Below are positions 51,562 to 60,409 of a stretch of DNA of 64,000 nt, piece by piece. The position numbers were made by a program, and so were the translations under genes. A model generated the notes under the pieces. It did not search any database, was not told the origin of the DNA, and worked only from the letters and a program-made list of their open reading frames with translations. The first letter of the stretch is position 1; every line of letters starts with the position of its first letter. The stretch comes from an uncultured Lentibacter sp. (GTDB lineage Bacteria > Pseudomonadota > Alphaproteobacteria > Rhodobacterales > Rhodobacteraceae), in NCBI GenBank assembly GCA_947497495.1, contig CANMGT010000009.1:36093-100092 (forward strand). Direction: 5' to 3'.

Positions 51562-52296
51562 ATGGAATGGCGCGATACAGGCATACTTCTGGCGACCCGT
51601 CCGCATGGCGAAAACAGCGCCATTCTGGACGTTTTGACGCCGTCACACGGGCTGCATTCCGGTGTGATGCGCGGCGCTGCCAGCCGGAAACTGGCACCGA
51701 TGCTGCAACCGGGCGCACAGCTTGACCTGACGTGGAAGGCGCGGCTGGAGGAGCATCTGGGCAGCTATACGGCTGAACTTGAGCGCTCGCGTTCTGCAAA
51801 GGTCATGAACTCGCGGCTCGCATTGGCGGGGCAAAACACCGTCTGTGCGTTGCTCTTGTTTGCCTTGGCTGAACGTGAAAAGCACCTGCCGCTTTACGAG
51901 CGCACCGAGCAATTGCTTGACTTGCTCGGCCATGACGACGTGTGGCCCTTGGCCTATCTGAAGTGGGAGTTGGCCCTGCTTGAAGAGCTTGGTTTTGGCC
52001 TTGATCTGAGCCAATGCGCCGTCACAGGCGCACGTGAGGGACTTGAGTTTATCTCGCCGAAAACCGGCCGCGCCGTGACGCGGGCCGGCGCGGGCGAATG
52101 GGCTGACAAGCTGCTCGTATTGCCCGAAATCATGCTTGGTCGCGGGGAGGGGAGCGACGCTGAAGTCGCCGCGGGCCTGCGGCTGACGGGGCATTTTCTG
52201 ACGCAGAATTTGGCCCACGGCATTCGCGCAAAGCCCCTTCCAGACGCACGCGGGCGCTTTGTGAAGGCATTTGAGAAACGTCTTACTCGGCCTTGA
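51562..52296 (+). CDS. recO: DNA repair protein RecO
   Basis: 244 residues. The N-terminal OB fold begins [20 protein letters not shown], with [20 protein letters not shown], and the middle/C-terminal helical part has [32 protein letters not shown] and [12 protein letters not shown] (Cys in zinc-finger position, not a full four-Cys finger). It loads RecA in the RecFOR pathway. Family usually next to era or rnc; here it stands alone after the aldehyde dehydrogenase. Ends 13 bp into the convergent META gene. Confidence 0.92.
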   Translation: MEWRDTGILLATRPHGENSAILDVLTPSHGLHSGVMRGAASRKLAPMLQPGAQLDLTWKARLEEHLGSYTAELERSRSAKVMNSRLALAGQNTVCALLLFALAEREKHLPLYERTEQLLDLLGHDDVWPLAYLKWELALLEELGFGLDLSQCAVTGAREGLEFISPKTGRAVTRAGAGEWADKLLVLPEIMLGRGEGSDAEVAAGLRLTGHFLTQNLAHGIRAKPLPDARGRFVKAFEKRLTRP

Positions 52297-52684
52297 AAAC
52301 CATTGTGTCGCCAGCATCATTGCTGAGCAGCAAGACAGAGCCGGATACCTCGGAGAGTGTCATTTTCGCAAGGTAATGTAGGAACTTGGCCTCTGCCTCA
52401 AGGTCAGGGCAGGCCATGCGCGTTGTCGCAAGCGCGCTGGCATCAAACCAGGGGTAGGGGGCTGTCATGGGCCCGAAGTAGCGGTTGCAAGGCGCTTGCC
52501 CCGCGATTTTTCCGGGTTCCGGGAAAGTCATGCTGGCACGGGCCGTAAACGGCTCGCCGTTGATGTCTTGCAGCAGCCAGACGCGCTCGGCGCCGCCATA
52601 TCCGCCGACTGTTTCGTCAGCGCGGCAGGCGGGGAGAGTTGTTAAGGCGGTCAACAAGGCCAGAGTGAGAGCAAGGCGTTTCAT
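52283..52684 (-). CDS. META-domain lipoprotein (HslJ-like)
   Basis: 133 residues. Signal and lipobox: [17 protein letters not shown], with lipidated Cys20. The META fold has [20 protein letters not shown], then [20 protein letters not shown] and [20 protein letters not shown], which are the motifs of META/HslJ domains. Such proteins are envelope stress or heat-shock associated; the role is not defined. It lies 5 bp from the TetR gene on the same strand, so it is probably in the same transcript and under TetR control. Confidence 0.88.
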   Translation of the reverse strand: MKRLALTLALLTALTTLPACRADETVGGYGGAERVWLLQDINGEPFTARASMTFPEPGKIAGQAPCNRYFGPMTAPYPWFDASALATTRMACPDLEAEAKFLHYLAKMTLSEVSGSVLLLSNDAGDTMVFKAE

Positions 52685-52689
52685 GGGCT

Positions 52690-53241
52690 TTACCTAAGTG
52701 CTAAAACCAGATCGACAAGTGTTGCTATTGCGCTTTGATTGTCGGCATCATCGCGCGTGGACAGCTCATTCATCCCAAGGGACGCAGCATAGATCGCGCG
52801 GGCGAGCTCGGGGTTGCTCACGCCGCATCTTTTCAAAAGGTTTTGAAGGTAGGCAAGCCGCTTGCCGTCAACCTCAGCAACCGCGAGAGACACTTGAGTA
52901 TCAGACCTTGCCCAAGCGCGCATGGCGGGTTCGGCGTGCTTACCACCATAATCCGCGTCGTCTTGCGAGACTGACATCTGCGCAAGTCTGCGCAGGGCCG
53001 AAACGGCTGTATCTTCGCTTTCCACAAGGGCAATGATGCCTGCAAGTGCGTGACGCTCCCAGTGAAGGAGCATAGCTGTGTGAAAAGCCGGCACATCTTT
53101 GAAATGCCAGTAAAACGAGCCTTTCGTGGTGTTAAGGGCGCGCGCTAGTGGCTCGGCCTTTAAGGCTTGCGGCCCTTGTTGCACAAGCGCGCGAAACCCA
53201 GCCAGAACCCAGTCATCTTTTGTCAGTCGTTTATCTGCCAT
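52690..53241 (-). CDS. TetR-family transcriptional regulator
   Basis: 183 residues. The N-terminal HTH has LTKDDWVLAGFRALVQQGPQ and LARALNTTKGSFYWHFKDV, a normal TetR domain; the C-terminal ligand domain is unrecognised. Two identical-type palindromic operators lie 10 and 58 bp upstream of its start, implying autoregulation. The META lipoprotein follows by 5 bp. Ligand unknown. Confidence 0.92.
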   Translation of the reverse strand: MADKRLTKDDWVLAGFRALVQQGPQALKAEPLARALNTTKGSFYWHFKDVPAFHTAMLLHWERHALAGIIALVESEDTAVSALRRLAQMSVSQDDADYGGKHAEPAMRAWARSDTQVSLAVAEVDGKRLAYLQNLLKRCGVSNPELARAIYAASLGMNELSTRDDADNQSAIATLVDLVLALR

Positions 53242-53250
53242 GCAGAAGCC

Positions 53251-53264
53251 ATACGCTAACGTAT
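53251..53264. promoter_or_regulatory. TetR operator, site 1
   Basis: atacgctaacgtat; five-base arms atacg/cgtat. Exact reverse complement of site 2; 10 bp upstream of the tetR start. Confidence 0.75.
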
Positions 53265-53298
53265 TGTTAGTTGCAAGGCACGGAGGTGGAGATTATAC

Positions 53299-53312
53299 AT
53301 ACGTTAGCGTAT
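53299..53312. promoter_or_regulatory. TetR operator, site 2
   Basis: atacgttagcgtat; same palindrome in opposite orientation, 48 bp from site 1, centre to centre. The pair brackets the likely tetR promoter. Confidence 0.75.
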
Positions 53313-53345
53313 GGTTGTGGGTTTGCCACATCTGCCAAGGGAGGC

Positions 53346-53903
53346 TTAGGTATTCCCGTCGTCTCCCGCGCCCGCGCCGGCTGCGCGGCGTGCTTCGGTT
53401 TCGGGCGCATATGTGCGGTGTGCGAAGCCATTGAGGCAGGCGATGTCTGCGCTCTCAGCCTCCATGCGGAAGACGCGGCGCAGGGACGGGGCATTTGCTG
53501 CTGGCCTGAGCGCAAGGCCAGAGCACGCGCTATCTGCGGTTTTGATCAGAATGGCCAAGTCGGGGCCTGCTGTCGCGTCAAACCCCTGCCCGGACAGCGC
53601 ATATGCCTCTTGGGTTTCGGCTGCGAGCCTTGCGATGAATGGCATCAGAAGGCTCGGGGCGGTGCAGCCTGAAATGTCGGGCGCAGCACCGTCGAGCAGA
53701 GCGCATCCGAGCCGGATTGGGCAGCTTGCTTCGTCACCAAGGCCTGTCTGCAAGTAGGCGGCAAAGAGCTGCGCGGCTGGCAGACCCGAGGCGGCAAGAA
53801 TGCGTAGCGCTTGGCCCGCTTCTTCGGCTTCTCCCCAGCTAAAGCCTGCGCCGCGTGCAGCCTTCTTTCCGAGGGCTTCGATTTCGCTGAGAGAATAGCT
53901 CAT
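53346..53903 (-). CDS. DUF3726-family protein
   Basis: 185 residues from ATG 53903, which overlaps the stop of the preceding gene as ATGA; an in-frame start seven codons earlier is less attractive. It begins MSYSLSEIEALGKKAARGAG and has FSWGEAEEAGQALRILAASG, which I associate with DUF3726. There is no signal peptide or recognised catalytic motif. The C-terminus is Ala/Gly-rich. It is the last gene of the LysR-headed operon. Function unknown; it may work with the 554-residue protein. Confidence 0.78.
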   Translation of the reverse strand: MSYSLSEIEALGKKAARGAGFSWGEAEEAGQALRILAASGLPAAQLFAAYLQTGLGDEASCPIRLGCALLDGAAPDISGCTAPSLLMPFIARLAAETQEAYALSGQGFDATAGPDLAILIKTADSACSGLALRPAANAPSLRRVFRMEAESADIACLNGFAHRTYAPETEARRAAGAGAGDDGNT

Positions 53904-55564
53904 GGCGCGCTCCCGTAGGCCCAATCGTCATAGGGCGCGCTGGCCAACTCCTGCGGGTAGGGCGCGCCGCGAAACATGTTGATGCGAACCCAGCGGTCAG
54001 AGCGCGGGTCAAAATGCGTTGCGCCAAAGAACGACAGCTTGGCACGCAACATGTCGACGGGCAACATTGACGCACGGATCGTGTTGTCGCGGATCTCGCT
54101 GTAGGGGAACTGCGCGAGCATCTGCACGCGGCGGACGCTGTGGCGGTGTTGCGGATGCTTGGTCAGAAACGCGGCAGTTGTGACTGCCGCGCTGGCTTTG
54201 ATGTCAGCATAAAGTGCGGCGGCGTCACGGCCCGGCGCAAGCGGCTGCTCGTAAGCATCAAGCGGCTCTTCCTGACGCTCGCCAAGTCGTGGCTCTAGCT
54301 TTTCTTCCGAAACATACCAGATGCGCGCGGTTGCGTCAGCGGCGCTCCAGTCTGTTGCTAAGGCCCAAGCGTAGTTGGCCTCGGTGAGCGCTTTGAGCGT
54401 GCCCAAAGGCATCTGCCCGTCAATTGTGAAAAGCGTGCTCTCGTCGGCTTGCATACAGGCGCCGAGCCCTGAGAGCATCTCGCCGTAGGGCTCAAGCATC
54501 AGTGAGACGAGCAGCTCTTGTCCCTCTTCAGACAGGGCGCTTTCGGCCCAGAGGTAAAGCGCATTCCAAGCTTTGCTTTGGGTGAAATCAAAGGTTTCGA
54601 GCTTGGCTTGAAGGGCGGCCATGTCGTTTGCGAGCTGCGCGAGTTTGGCCTTTTGGAGCGGGTGATCTGACTGCCAAAGCGCGTTGCTTTTCAGGGCTTT
54701 TGTGAAGGTGGTTAAAAAACCGGCGGCCTCTTCGGAGGCGTCTTCAAGGCTACGCACCTGTGCCAAAGCATACTCGCGGGCAATGATCCAGTTGTTCAAT
54801 AGGCGCGGGTGGTTGAGCAGGAACGGAGCCATGCCGAGGCCTGTGGAGTTGCCGATCCCGAGGTTTCTTCGCAGGCCAGCGGCAAGAGGCACGGCGGTAT
54901 CGGGAGCTTTGAGGCACGCCATATGCTCCACCAAGTCGGCCACAAAGGAGCGGGTTAGAAACACCGAAAGCATTTCGACTTGGAAGGGGGCCGCGAACTC
55001 GGGGCGCTTTTCGAGCGAGGCGCGATCGGCGGCGCCGAATTTGCCTGATCCATAGACAGCAGTGGTGCGCATGAGGTAGCCGGTTTGGGTTAGCTCACGG
55101 GCGTCTGGCTGATGGCCGCTTGCGAGCGCGTCGACCACCGTGTTCCAGAGCCGGGACGAGCGGTTGGCGCGTGACAGCGATAGCTCGGTTTCAGAAACAC
55201 GGCCCGCCTCTTGCAGGGGCACATTGGCGCGCAACCGGGCGATGTCGCGCATGTCGGGAATGCCGTCAAACAGGGTAAACGTCGCATCCCAAGCGGTGGC
55301 GATAACGCGATCCGAGCGCGCTTCGTCGGGCAAGTCATGGGCAAAGGCTACGAGCGAATAGCTGCGCTCTGGGCCAGTTGCTGTGTAAACGGCGAAGCCC
55401 TCGCCGCGCGCGTTGATGTCAAAGTGCGGGCGGGTGAAGGCCCAGTTTTCGCGCTGCATCCGCCGTAGAAGCTGGCGCATGAACGAGAGTCGACACTGGT
55501 GCAAACTCCCGAGGCGCGAGAGCGTCATGACTTGCTCGGGAGGGCGCAGCGCGATTTCTGTCAT
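53900..55564 (-). CDS. 554-residue protein of unknown function
   Basis: 554 residues with no domain I recognise. Notable segments are HFDINARGEGFAVYTATGPE near residue 45, SGKFGAADRASLEKRPEFAA near 175, NLGIGNSTGLGMAPFLLNHP near 235, and FGATHFDPRSDRWVRINMF near the C-terminus. Composition is soluble and globular, without membrane segments. Start and stop overlap the neighbouring genes (4 bp each side), so it is a fixed part of the dehydrogenase / M19-like / DUF3726 operon. It could be the catalytic partner for an uncharacterised amino acid or peptide pathway. No function is assigned. Confidence 0.82.
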   Translation of the reverse strand: MTEIALRPPEQVMTLSRLGSLHQCRLSFMRQLLRRMQRENWAFTRPHFDINARGEGFAVYTATGPERSYSLVAFAHDLPDEARSDRVIATAWDATFTLFDGIPDMRDIARLRANVPLQEAGRVSETELSLSRANRSSRLWNTVVDALASGHQPDARELTQTGYLMRTTAVYGSGKFGAADRASLEKRPEFAAPFQVEMLSVFLTRSFVADLVEHMACLKAPDTAVPLAAGLRRNLGIGNSTGLGMAPFLLNHPRLLNNWIIAREYALAQVRSLEDASEEAAGFLTTFTKALKSNALWQSDHPLQKAKLAQLANDMAALQAKLETFDFTQSKAWNALYLWAESALSEEGQELLVSLMLEPYGEMLSGLGACMQADESTLFTIDGQMPLGTLKALTEANYAWALATDWSAADATARIWYVSEEKLEPRLGERQEEPLDAYEQPLAPGRDAAALYADIKASAAVTTAAFLTKHPQHRHSVRRVQMLAQFPYSEIRDNTIRASMLPVDMLRAKLSFFGATHFDPRSDRWVRINMFRGAPYPQELASAPYDDWAYGSAP

Positions 55565-56550
55565 GAGGCAGAGCCGAGTTCGGGGCCGAAGTTTGCTTCA
55601 TAGAAGCGAAACCAGTTGTCGCCCATGAGCCCGTCAACTTCAGCGCTTGAAAAGCCGACTTGCGCGAGCCCTTTGGCGATGTTGCCAAAGTCGCGGTTGT
55701 CTTGATACCAGTCGGGCATGGGCGGGAAACCGGGGGCGCTTGCGGAGCCTTCGCCATAGTCGATTTCTTTTGTCCAGCGACCAACGCGCATCCACTCGAC
55801 AACGCTGTCAGGCTGGTCTTGGCAGAGGTCTGATCCGATGCCGAAATGCTCTGCGCCGAACTTCTCGGCGCAGTCTGCAACCATCTGGCAGAAACTTTCC
55901 AAAGTGCAGGCGGACTTGTCTTTGAGGTGATGCGGGTAGAGCGAGAAGCCCATCATGCCGCCGTTCTGAGTGACGGCGCGAATGACGTCGTCACGCTTGT
56001 TGCGAAGAGCTGGCTGCCAGAAATGCGGGTTGGCATGGGTGATCGTTATCGGACGAGTAGAATGATCGGCGGCTTCAATGGTGGAACGATCGGCTGAGTG
56101 GGACATGTCAACGACGAGGCCGACGCGGTTCATCTCGCGAACCACCTGTTTGCCCATACGGGTAAGGCCCGTGTCTTCGGCTTCATAACAGCCTGTCGCG
56201 AGGAGCGACTGGTTGTTGTAGGTGAGCTGCATGAAGCGTGCGCCGAGATCGTGGTGAACTTCGACGAGACCGATGTCATCTTCGATGGGTGACGGGTTTT
56301 GAAAGCCAAAGAAGATGGCCGTGCGGCCGGACTCGTGCGCGCGGCGCACATCGCCCGCCCACCGACCCTTGAAGATCAACTCCGGAAACTGCTCAAACCA
56401 GCGGTTCCACTGCTCCATGTTGAGCACAGTTTCGCGGAAGTTCTCGTGGTAGGCGATGGTGACATGCACCGCATCGAGGCCGCCTTGGCCCATTTGGCGA
56501 AAGATTTTCTCTGACCAGTTGGCGTATTGCAGGTTGTCGATGCGGTACAT
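55561..56550 (-). CDS. M19 membrane-dipeptidase-like protein with altered metal site
   Basis: 329 residues with the peptidase M19 fold: HVTIAYHENFRETVLNMEQW, GLVVDMSHSADRSTIEAADH and TITHANPHFWQPALRNKRDD are the family core, and FGIGSDLCQDQPDS the last strand. The His ligands in DMSHSA and THANPH remain. The N-terminal HxD (Asp-x-His-x-Asp) is replaced by DNLQY (residues 5-9), and the bridging Glu (GxEG) is Gln-Asn (GFQNPSP). It may thus bind one metal or none, and catalyse something other than dipeptide hydrolysis. It follows the aldehyde dehydrogenase by 4 bp. Confidence 0.85.
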   Translation of the reverse strand: MYRIDNLQYANWSEKIFRQMGQGGLDAVHVTIAYHENFRETVLNMEQWNRWFEQFPELIFKGRWAGDVRRAHESGRTAIFFGFQNPSPIEDDIGLVEVHHDLGARFMQLTYNNQSLLATGCYEAEDTGLTRMGKQVVREMNRVGLVVDMSHSADRSTIEAADHSTRPITITHANPHFWQPALRNKRDDVIRAVTQNGGMMGFSLYPHHLKDKSACTLESFCQMVADCAEKFGAEHFGIGSDLCQDQPDSVVEWMRVGRWTKEIDYGEGSASAPGFPPMPDWYQDNRDFGNIAKGLAQVGFSSAEVDGLMGDNWFRFYEANFGPELGSAS

Positions 56551-56554
56551 TTGC

Positions 56555-58012
56555 TTACTCCGGATCGCCGGCTGCGATGTAGCTTGTTTTCACGATGGTG
56601 TAGAACTCGCAGGCCGTGGCGCCTTGCTCACGTGGGCCATAGGAGCTTTCGCCGCGCCCGCCGAAAGGCACGTGATAGTCAGTGCCGGCGGTGGGCAGGT
56701 TAACCATGACGCAGCCTGCGCGGGCATTTGTGCGGAAGTGACTCGCGCGGGCCAGCGAGCGGGTCACGATGCCAGCCGTAAGGCCAAAGCGCGTGTCGTT
56801 GACCGTTTGCAGGGCTTCGTCATAGCTGCCGACTTTGATCACGGCGGTGAGCGGTGCGAACAGCTCTTCGCGGTTGATCTCCATCTGGTTTGTCGTGCCA
56901 AGGAAAACACCGGGCGTCATGTAATAGCCCTTTGTGGCGCGCTCGACTTGGGTGCCGCCACAGGCCAGTTCGGCACCTTCCGCGCGGCCTTTTTCAACCC
57001 AGGCGAGGTTCTCGGAAAGTTGCTGCGCGCTCACGACGGGCCCGATTTGTGTGCCCTCCTCCAGCGCGTGGCCAACTTTCATAGCTTCCGCCCCTTTGAT
57101 GAGCTTTTCGACGAAAGCGTCGTGCACGGCTTCATGCACCACGAGGCGGGCGGAGGCTGTGCACTTCTGGCCCGTGCCGCCGAAAGCGCCCCCCAGCGAG
57201 ACGGCGACTGCGAGGTCGAGGTCGGCGTCGTCCATCACTGCGAGGGCGTTTTTGGAGCCCATTTCGAGTTGTAGCTTGGTGAAATTGCCTACAGCGGCCT
57301 GCGCGATGCCACGGCCGACTGGCACAGAGCCTGTGAAGGAGATCGCCTTGATGCCAGTGTGTTCGACAAGCTTCTGCCCGATGTCGCCGCCCGAGCCCAT
57401 CACGAGATTGAACAGCCCTTTGGGGATGTCCTGGCGCGCGATGATCTCTGTCAGTGCATGCGCCGAGGCGGGGGTTGCGTTGGCGGGCTTCCAGATCACG
57501 GCGTTGCCATAGGCGAGCGCGGGCGCAATCTTCCAGCTGGCTGTCGCGGTGGGGAAGTTCCACGGGCTGATGATGGCCACGGTTCCGACAGGCTCGCGGC
57601 GCACGTCGATATCAACGCCGGGACGCACAGACTGCGCGTTCTGGCCCAGCTGGCGCAGCACTTCGGCGGCGTAGTACGTGAAGAACTGCCCTGCGCGGTA
57701 AACCTCGCCCTTACCCTCGGCGAGCGGCTTGCCTTCTTCGCGGCTCAGCAATGTGCCAAGCTCTTCAGCGCGTTCCATCATCTCGGTGCCGATCGCGTTA
57801 AGCACGGCCTGTTTGCGCTCAAGGCCATAGGCGGCCCACTCGGCTTGGGCGGTTTGCGCCGCGTCGATGGCCTTTTCGAGCTGGCTGCTGTCGGCTTGGG
57901 CGAACTGCCCGACCACATCTGACAGATCAGACGGGTTGATGTTGTCAATTTCACCTGTGCCTGCGACCCAGTCGCCGGCGATGAAGTTTTTGTTAAGCTG
58001 TGTCATGTGCAT
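56555..58012 (-). CDS. Aldehyde dehydrogenase, alpha-ketoglutarate-semialdehyde type
   Basis: 485 residues. General-base Glu250 in KLQLEMGSKNALAV and nucleophile Cys284 in GGTGQKCTASARL; the LEMGSKN-type variant (in place of LELGGKS) and GGTGQKC are typical of alpha-ketoglutaric semialdehyde dehydrogenases. Other motifs are VGTVAIISPWNFPTATASWK and SSYGPREQGATACEFYT. The likely reaction is oxidation of 2-oxoglutarate semialdehyde (hydroxyproline or pentose routes), though a different aldehyde is possible. Second gene of the operon after LysR (72 bp). Confidence 0.9.
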   Translation of the reverse strand: MHMTQLNKNFIAGDWVAGTGEIDNINPSDLSDVVGQFAQADSSQLEKAIDAAQTAQAEWAAYGLERKQAVLNAIGTEMMERAEELGTLLSREEGKPLAEGKGEVYRAGQFFTYYAAEVLRQLGQNAQSVRPGVDIDVRREPVGTVAIISPWNFPTATASWKIAPALAYGNAVIWKPANATPASAHALTEIIARQDIPKGLFNLVMGSGGDIGQKLVEHTGIKAISFTGSVPVGRGIAQAAVGNFTKLQLEMGSKNALAVMDDADLDLAVAVSLGGAFGGTGQKCTASARLVVHEAVHDAFVEKLIKGAEAMKVGHALEEGTQIGPVVSAQQLSENLAWVEKGRAEGAELACGGTQVERATKGYYMTPGVFLGTTNQMEINREELFAPLTAVIKVGSYDEALQTVNDTRFGLTAGIVTRSLARASHFRTNARAGCVMVNLPTAGTDYHVPFGGRGESSYGPREQGATACEFYTIVKTSYIAAGDPE

Positions 58013-58084
58013 CCCTAAAAGCGTTCACTCCCTTGATGCACGCGAATCTCGCTTCAGATCAATCTAATTTGCCTTCACAAAGCT

Positions 58085-58969
58085 TCAATTTTGCTGAAGT
58101 TGTTTCTCCTGTGTCTCCTGCAAGCATTGCAGAAACGCGCGGACAGGCGGGATCAGAGCGCTGGGTGGGCGGTGCATCACGTGGACGTGCCGTTGCGCGC
58201 TACTGCCTTTGAGAGGTAAAAACACCAAGTCGGCATCGGCGGGCGACAGAACAAGTTTGGGCAACACGGTGATGCCTTGCCCGTTGCGCACCAAGGCGAG
58301 CAGCGACGCGGTGTTGTGCACCATCATCCGCGATTGTGCCAAGAGTGGCTCAAAGGCTGGGTCTTTGATCTGCGAGCATAACCCGTTGGAAATCAGGGTT
58401 TCGCCGTCCAGGTCGGCCCAAGTCAGCGCGTCCCAGTCGGCTTGCAGGCGGTGGCCGCGCCGGCAGACCACGCCGAACACATCAGAAAACAACAACCTGC
58501 GCTTAAATCCGGGCCGCTCGGGGAGGGTAGCAACGGCAACATCTGCGAGCTCATTGTCGAGTTCTTGCAAGACGGCGGCGCTGTCCATGTCGCGCAGCTC
58601 GATCAGAACGTCAGGGTGCGTCGCGTGAAAGCGCTTGAGTACGGGTGGCAAGAAGACCTGCGCAAACGAGGGCGTTACCGCAAGCCGTACGAGGCCCGAC
58701 TTGGCCTTCGCAAGCATTTCGATGCGCCCGACAGTGGCGTCAAAATGCGTCAGTTCGGCCTGTGCTTCGCTCAGCACATGCTGCCCCATCGGCGTGAGGT
58801 GAGACTTGCGCTGGGTTTCAAATAGCGCAGTTCCGATCTGGTCTTCGAGCTGTTTTAGCGTCATCGACAGGGCAGAAGGCGTGCGGCCAAGCTGCTCGGC
58901 GGCATGGGCCAGAGAGCCGGCTTCGGCGACCGCACGGAAAACCCGCAGCATATCTATCTTGATGGCCAT
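58085..58969 (-). CDS. LysR-family regulator
   Basis: 294 residues. Winged helix IDMLRVFRAVAEAGSLAHAA and LGRTPSALSMTLKQLEDQIG; the effector-binding domain has VRLAVTPSFAQVFLPPVLKR and ELADVAVATLPERPGF. It is transcribed in the same direction as the dehydrogenase operon it precedes, rather than divergently as is common for LysR. Probably activates that operon; ligand unknown. Confidence 0.93.
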   Translation of the reverse strand: MAIKIDMLRVFRAVAEAGSLAHAAEQLGRTPSALSMTLKQLEDQIGTALFETQRKSHLTPMGQHVLSEAQAELTHFDATVGRIEMLAKAKSGLVRLAVTPSFAQVFLPPVLKRFHATHPDVLIELRDMDSAAVLQELDNELADVAVATLPERPGFKRRLLFSDVFGVVCRRGHRLQADWDALTWADLDGETLISNGLCSQIKDPAFEPLLAQSRMMVHNTASLLALVRNGQGITVLPKLVLSPADADLVFLPLKGSSAQRHVHVMHRPPSALIPPVRAFLQCLQETQEKQLQQN

Positions 58970-59063
58970 AGTCCTGCCTCGCGTATGGTGTGCCTTAACC
59001 TGACAAGCGAGAGCTCGGCTGTCTAGTTGCGGGGCGATGGTTACCCCGAGAAAACAACTCGAA

Positions 59064-59081
59064 TGACGCGTATTCGCGTCA
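59064..59081. other. Small perfect hairpin upstream of LysR gene
   Basis: tgacgcg-tatt-cgcgtca; 7-bp stem, followed by gctttta on the plus strand. Function not clear. Confidence 0.4.
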
Positions 59082-59145
59082 GCTTTTATGCCACAGGTTG
59101 AGTTTCCCCTGTCATTTCGGGGGTATGCAGCGCGAATCTCATCTG

Positions 59146-59160
59146 TTAACTTTTAGTTAA
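59146..59160. promoter_or_regulatory. CtrA-type binding site before the Hint gene
   Basis: ttaa-cttttag-ttaa matches the full CtrA consensus TTAA-N7-TTAA and ends 31 bp before the ATG of the Hint protein, overlapping the expected promoter. Confidence 0.75.
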
Positions 59161-59191
59161 TAAAAAAACTAATGAGGCAGGCAGTTAAAGA

Positions 59192-60256
59192 ATGGAAACG
59201 GGCTTTAAAGGCGCGTTCGTAATTTCTTGGCCGCAAACAGAACTAGACGGGCTGGCATCAGCGCCAGTCGCAGACCTAAACGTTGGGGCGACGTGGGCAT
59301 GGCGTGGAGACGCGGTGCGAGTTGATGGCCCGAACGAACTGTTGCGACTTGAGCAGACGGACGATATCGCAAACCTTCGGCGTCGGGCTGCACGTATGGT
59401 GCACCGCCTTGTTGGGGCGGCTCTTGAGCCGACCAAACCCCTGAACCTGACATTTGACGAGAAACCGCTGGAAGACAGCAGCTTTGTTGTTACAGACGGC
59501 ACCCGCAGTTACACCATCACGCTGATTGATCCGGGCACAGGCGCCCCGCCGCTCTTGATGTTCGTTGATCAAATGCCGCCCAAGGGCCGCGACTTGTGGG
59601 TAGTTCACCAGAGCTTTGAGAAAATCCGCGCCAACCCTGAAGGTCCAGACGCGAGCGGGGTGATCTGCTTCACCCCTGGCACCAAGATCGAGACGCCGGA
59701 TGGCGCCAAGCTGATCCAGGATCTGCGTCAGGGCGACTACATCCAGACAAAAGACAACGGCGCGCAGGAGATCCAGTGGATCGGCCAGCGCCGCATGACG
59801 GGCGCGCGCTTGTTTGCGATGCCGCGTCTGCGCCCGATCCGCCTACGGGCTGGCGCACTCGGCATTGAGCGCCCCGATGAGGAGCTTGTCGTTTCGCCCG
59901 AGCACCGGATGCTTGTGAAAGGCGCAACAGCCCGCGCGCTGTTTAACACCGACGAAGTTCTGGTGCGCGCCAAAGACTTGCTCAACGACCACTCCATTGT
60001 TGTCGATAGCCAGCTGCGCGAAGTCACCTATGTGCACTTGCTGTTGCCGCAGCACCAGATCGTTTGGGCCAATGGCGTGGAAACCGAGAGCTTCCATCCC
60101 GCAAACACAGGCCTTTCGACGCTTTCGGACGATGACCGTGCCTCGCTTTTGGAAATGCGGCCCGAGTATGAAAGCCACCCCGAAAGCTATGGCGCTTTTG
60201 CGCGGCGTAACCTGTCGGCCTCTGAAGCCGCAATCCTGCGTCACGAGGCCGCCTAA
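59192..60256 (+). CDS. Hint-domain protein with intact self-processing motifs
   Basis: 354 residues. Residues about 155-310 form the Hint domain: GVICFTPGTKIETPDGAKLI begins with the catalytic Cys159, then LRQGDYIQTKDNG, VVSPEHRMLVKG (His block), and HLLLPQHQIVWANGVETESF. These are all intact, unlike the paralogue at 5.6 kb. The N-terminal 150 residues are unrecognised, and the C-terminal 45 residues may be the released or secretion part. Family members in Rhodobacteraceae are often secreted by type I systems. A full CtrA-type site stands just upstream, so cell-cycle or motility-type regulation is likely. Confidence 0.88.
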   Translation: METGFKGAFVISWPQTELDGLASAPVADLNVGATWAWRGDAVRVDGPNELLRLEQTDDIANLRRRAARMVHRLVGAALEPTKPLNLTFDEKPLEDSSFVVTDGTRSYTITLIDPGTGAPPLLMFVDQMPPKGRDLWVVHQSFEKIRANPEGPDASGVICFTPGTKIETPDGAKLIQDLRQGDYIQTKDNGAQEIQWIGQRRMTGARLFAMPRLRPIRLRAGALGIERPDEELVVSPEHRMLVKGATARALFNTDEVLVRAKDLLNDHSIVVDSQLREVTYVHLLLPQHQIVWANGVETESFHPANTGLSTLSDDDRASLLEMRPEYESHPESYGAFARRNLSASEAAILRHEAA

Positions 60257-60274
60257 ACATCAACGTTATATATG

Positions 60275-60302
60275 TTGACACCCCAACAGGAGCCGCTATA
60301 AG
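60275..60302 (+). promoter_or_regulatory. Sigma-70-type promoter of rpsD
   Basis: ttgaca (60275-60280), 16-bp spacer, tataag (60297-60302). It lies about 108 bp before the rpsD start. The leader holds small hairpins such as ccgg-caaaat-ccgg near 60355. Confidence 0.82.
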
Positions 60303-60409
60303 CGCGGCTTCATTGGTGTTGGTGGCCCTCGCAAGAGCCAGCCTGTCATTCCGGCAAAATCCGGGAAGAGGACAACGCCCTTCGACAACAAAAACGAAGG
60401 AGATCAGCT

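Noticed and set aside
53271..53672. Plus-strand frame with many cysteines, next to the TetR operators
   Set aside because: It runs antisense through the DUF3726 gene, has no ribosome-binding site, and its Cys content is explained by reading the complement of GC-rich codons.
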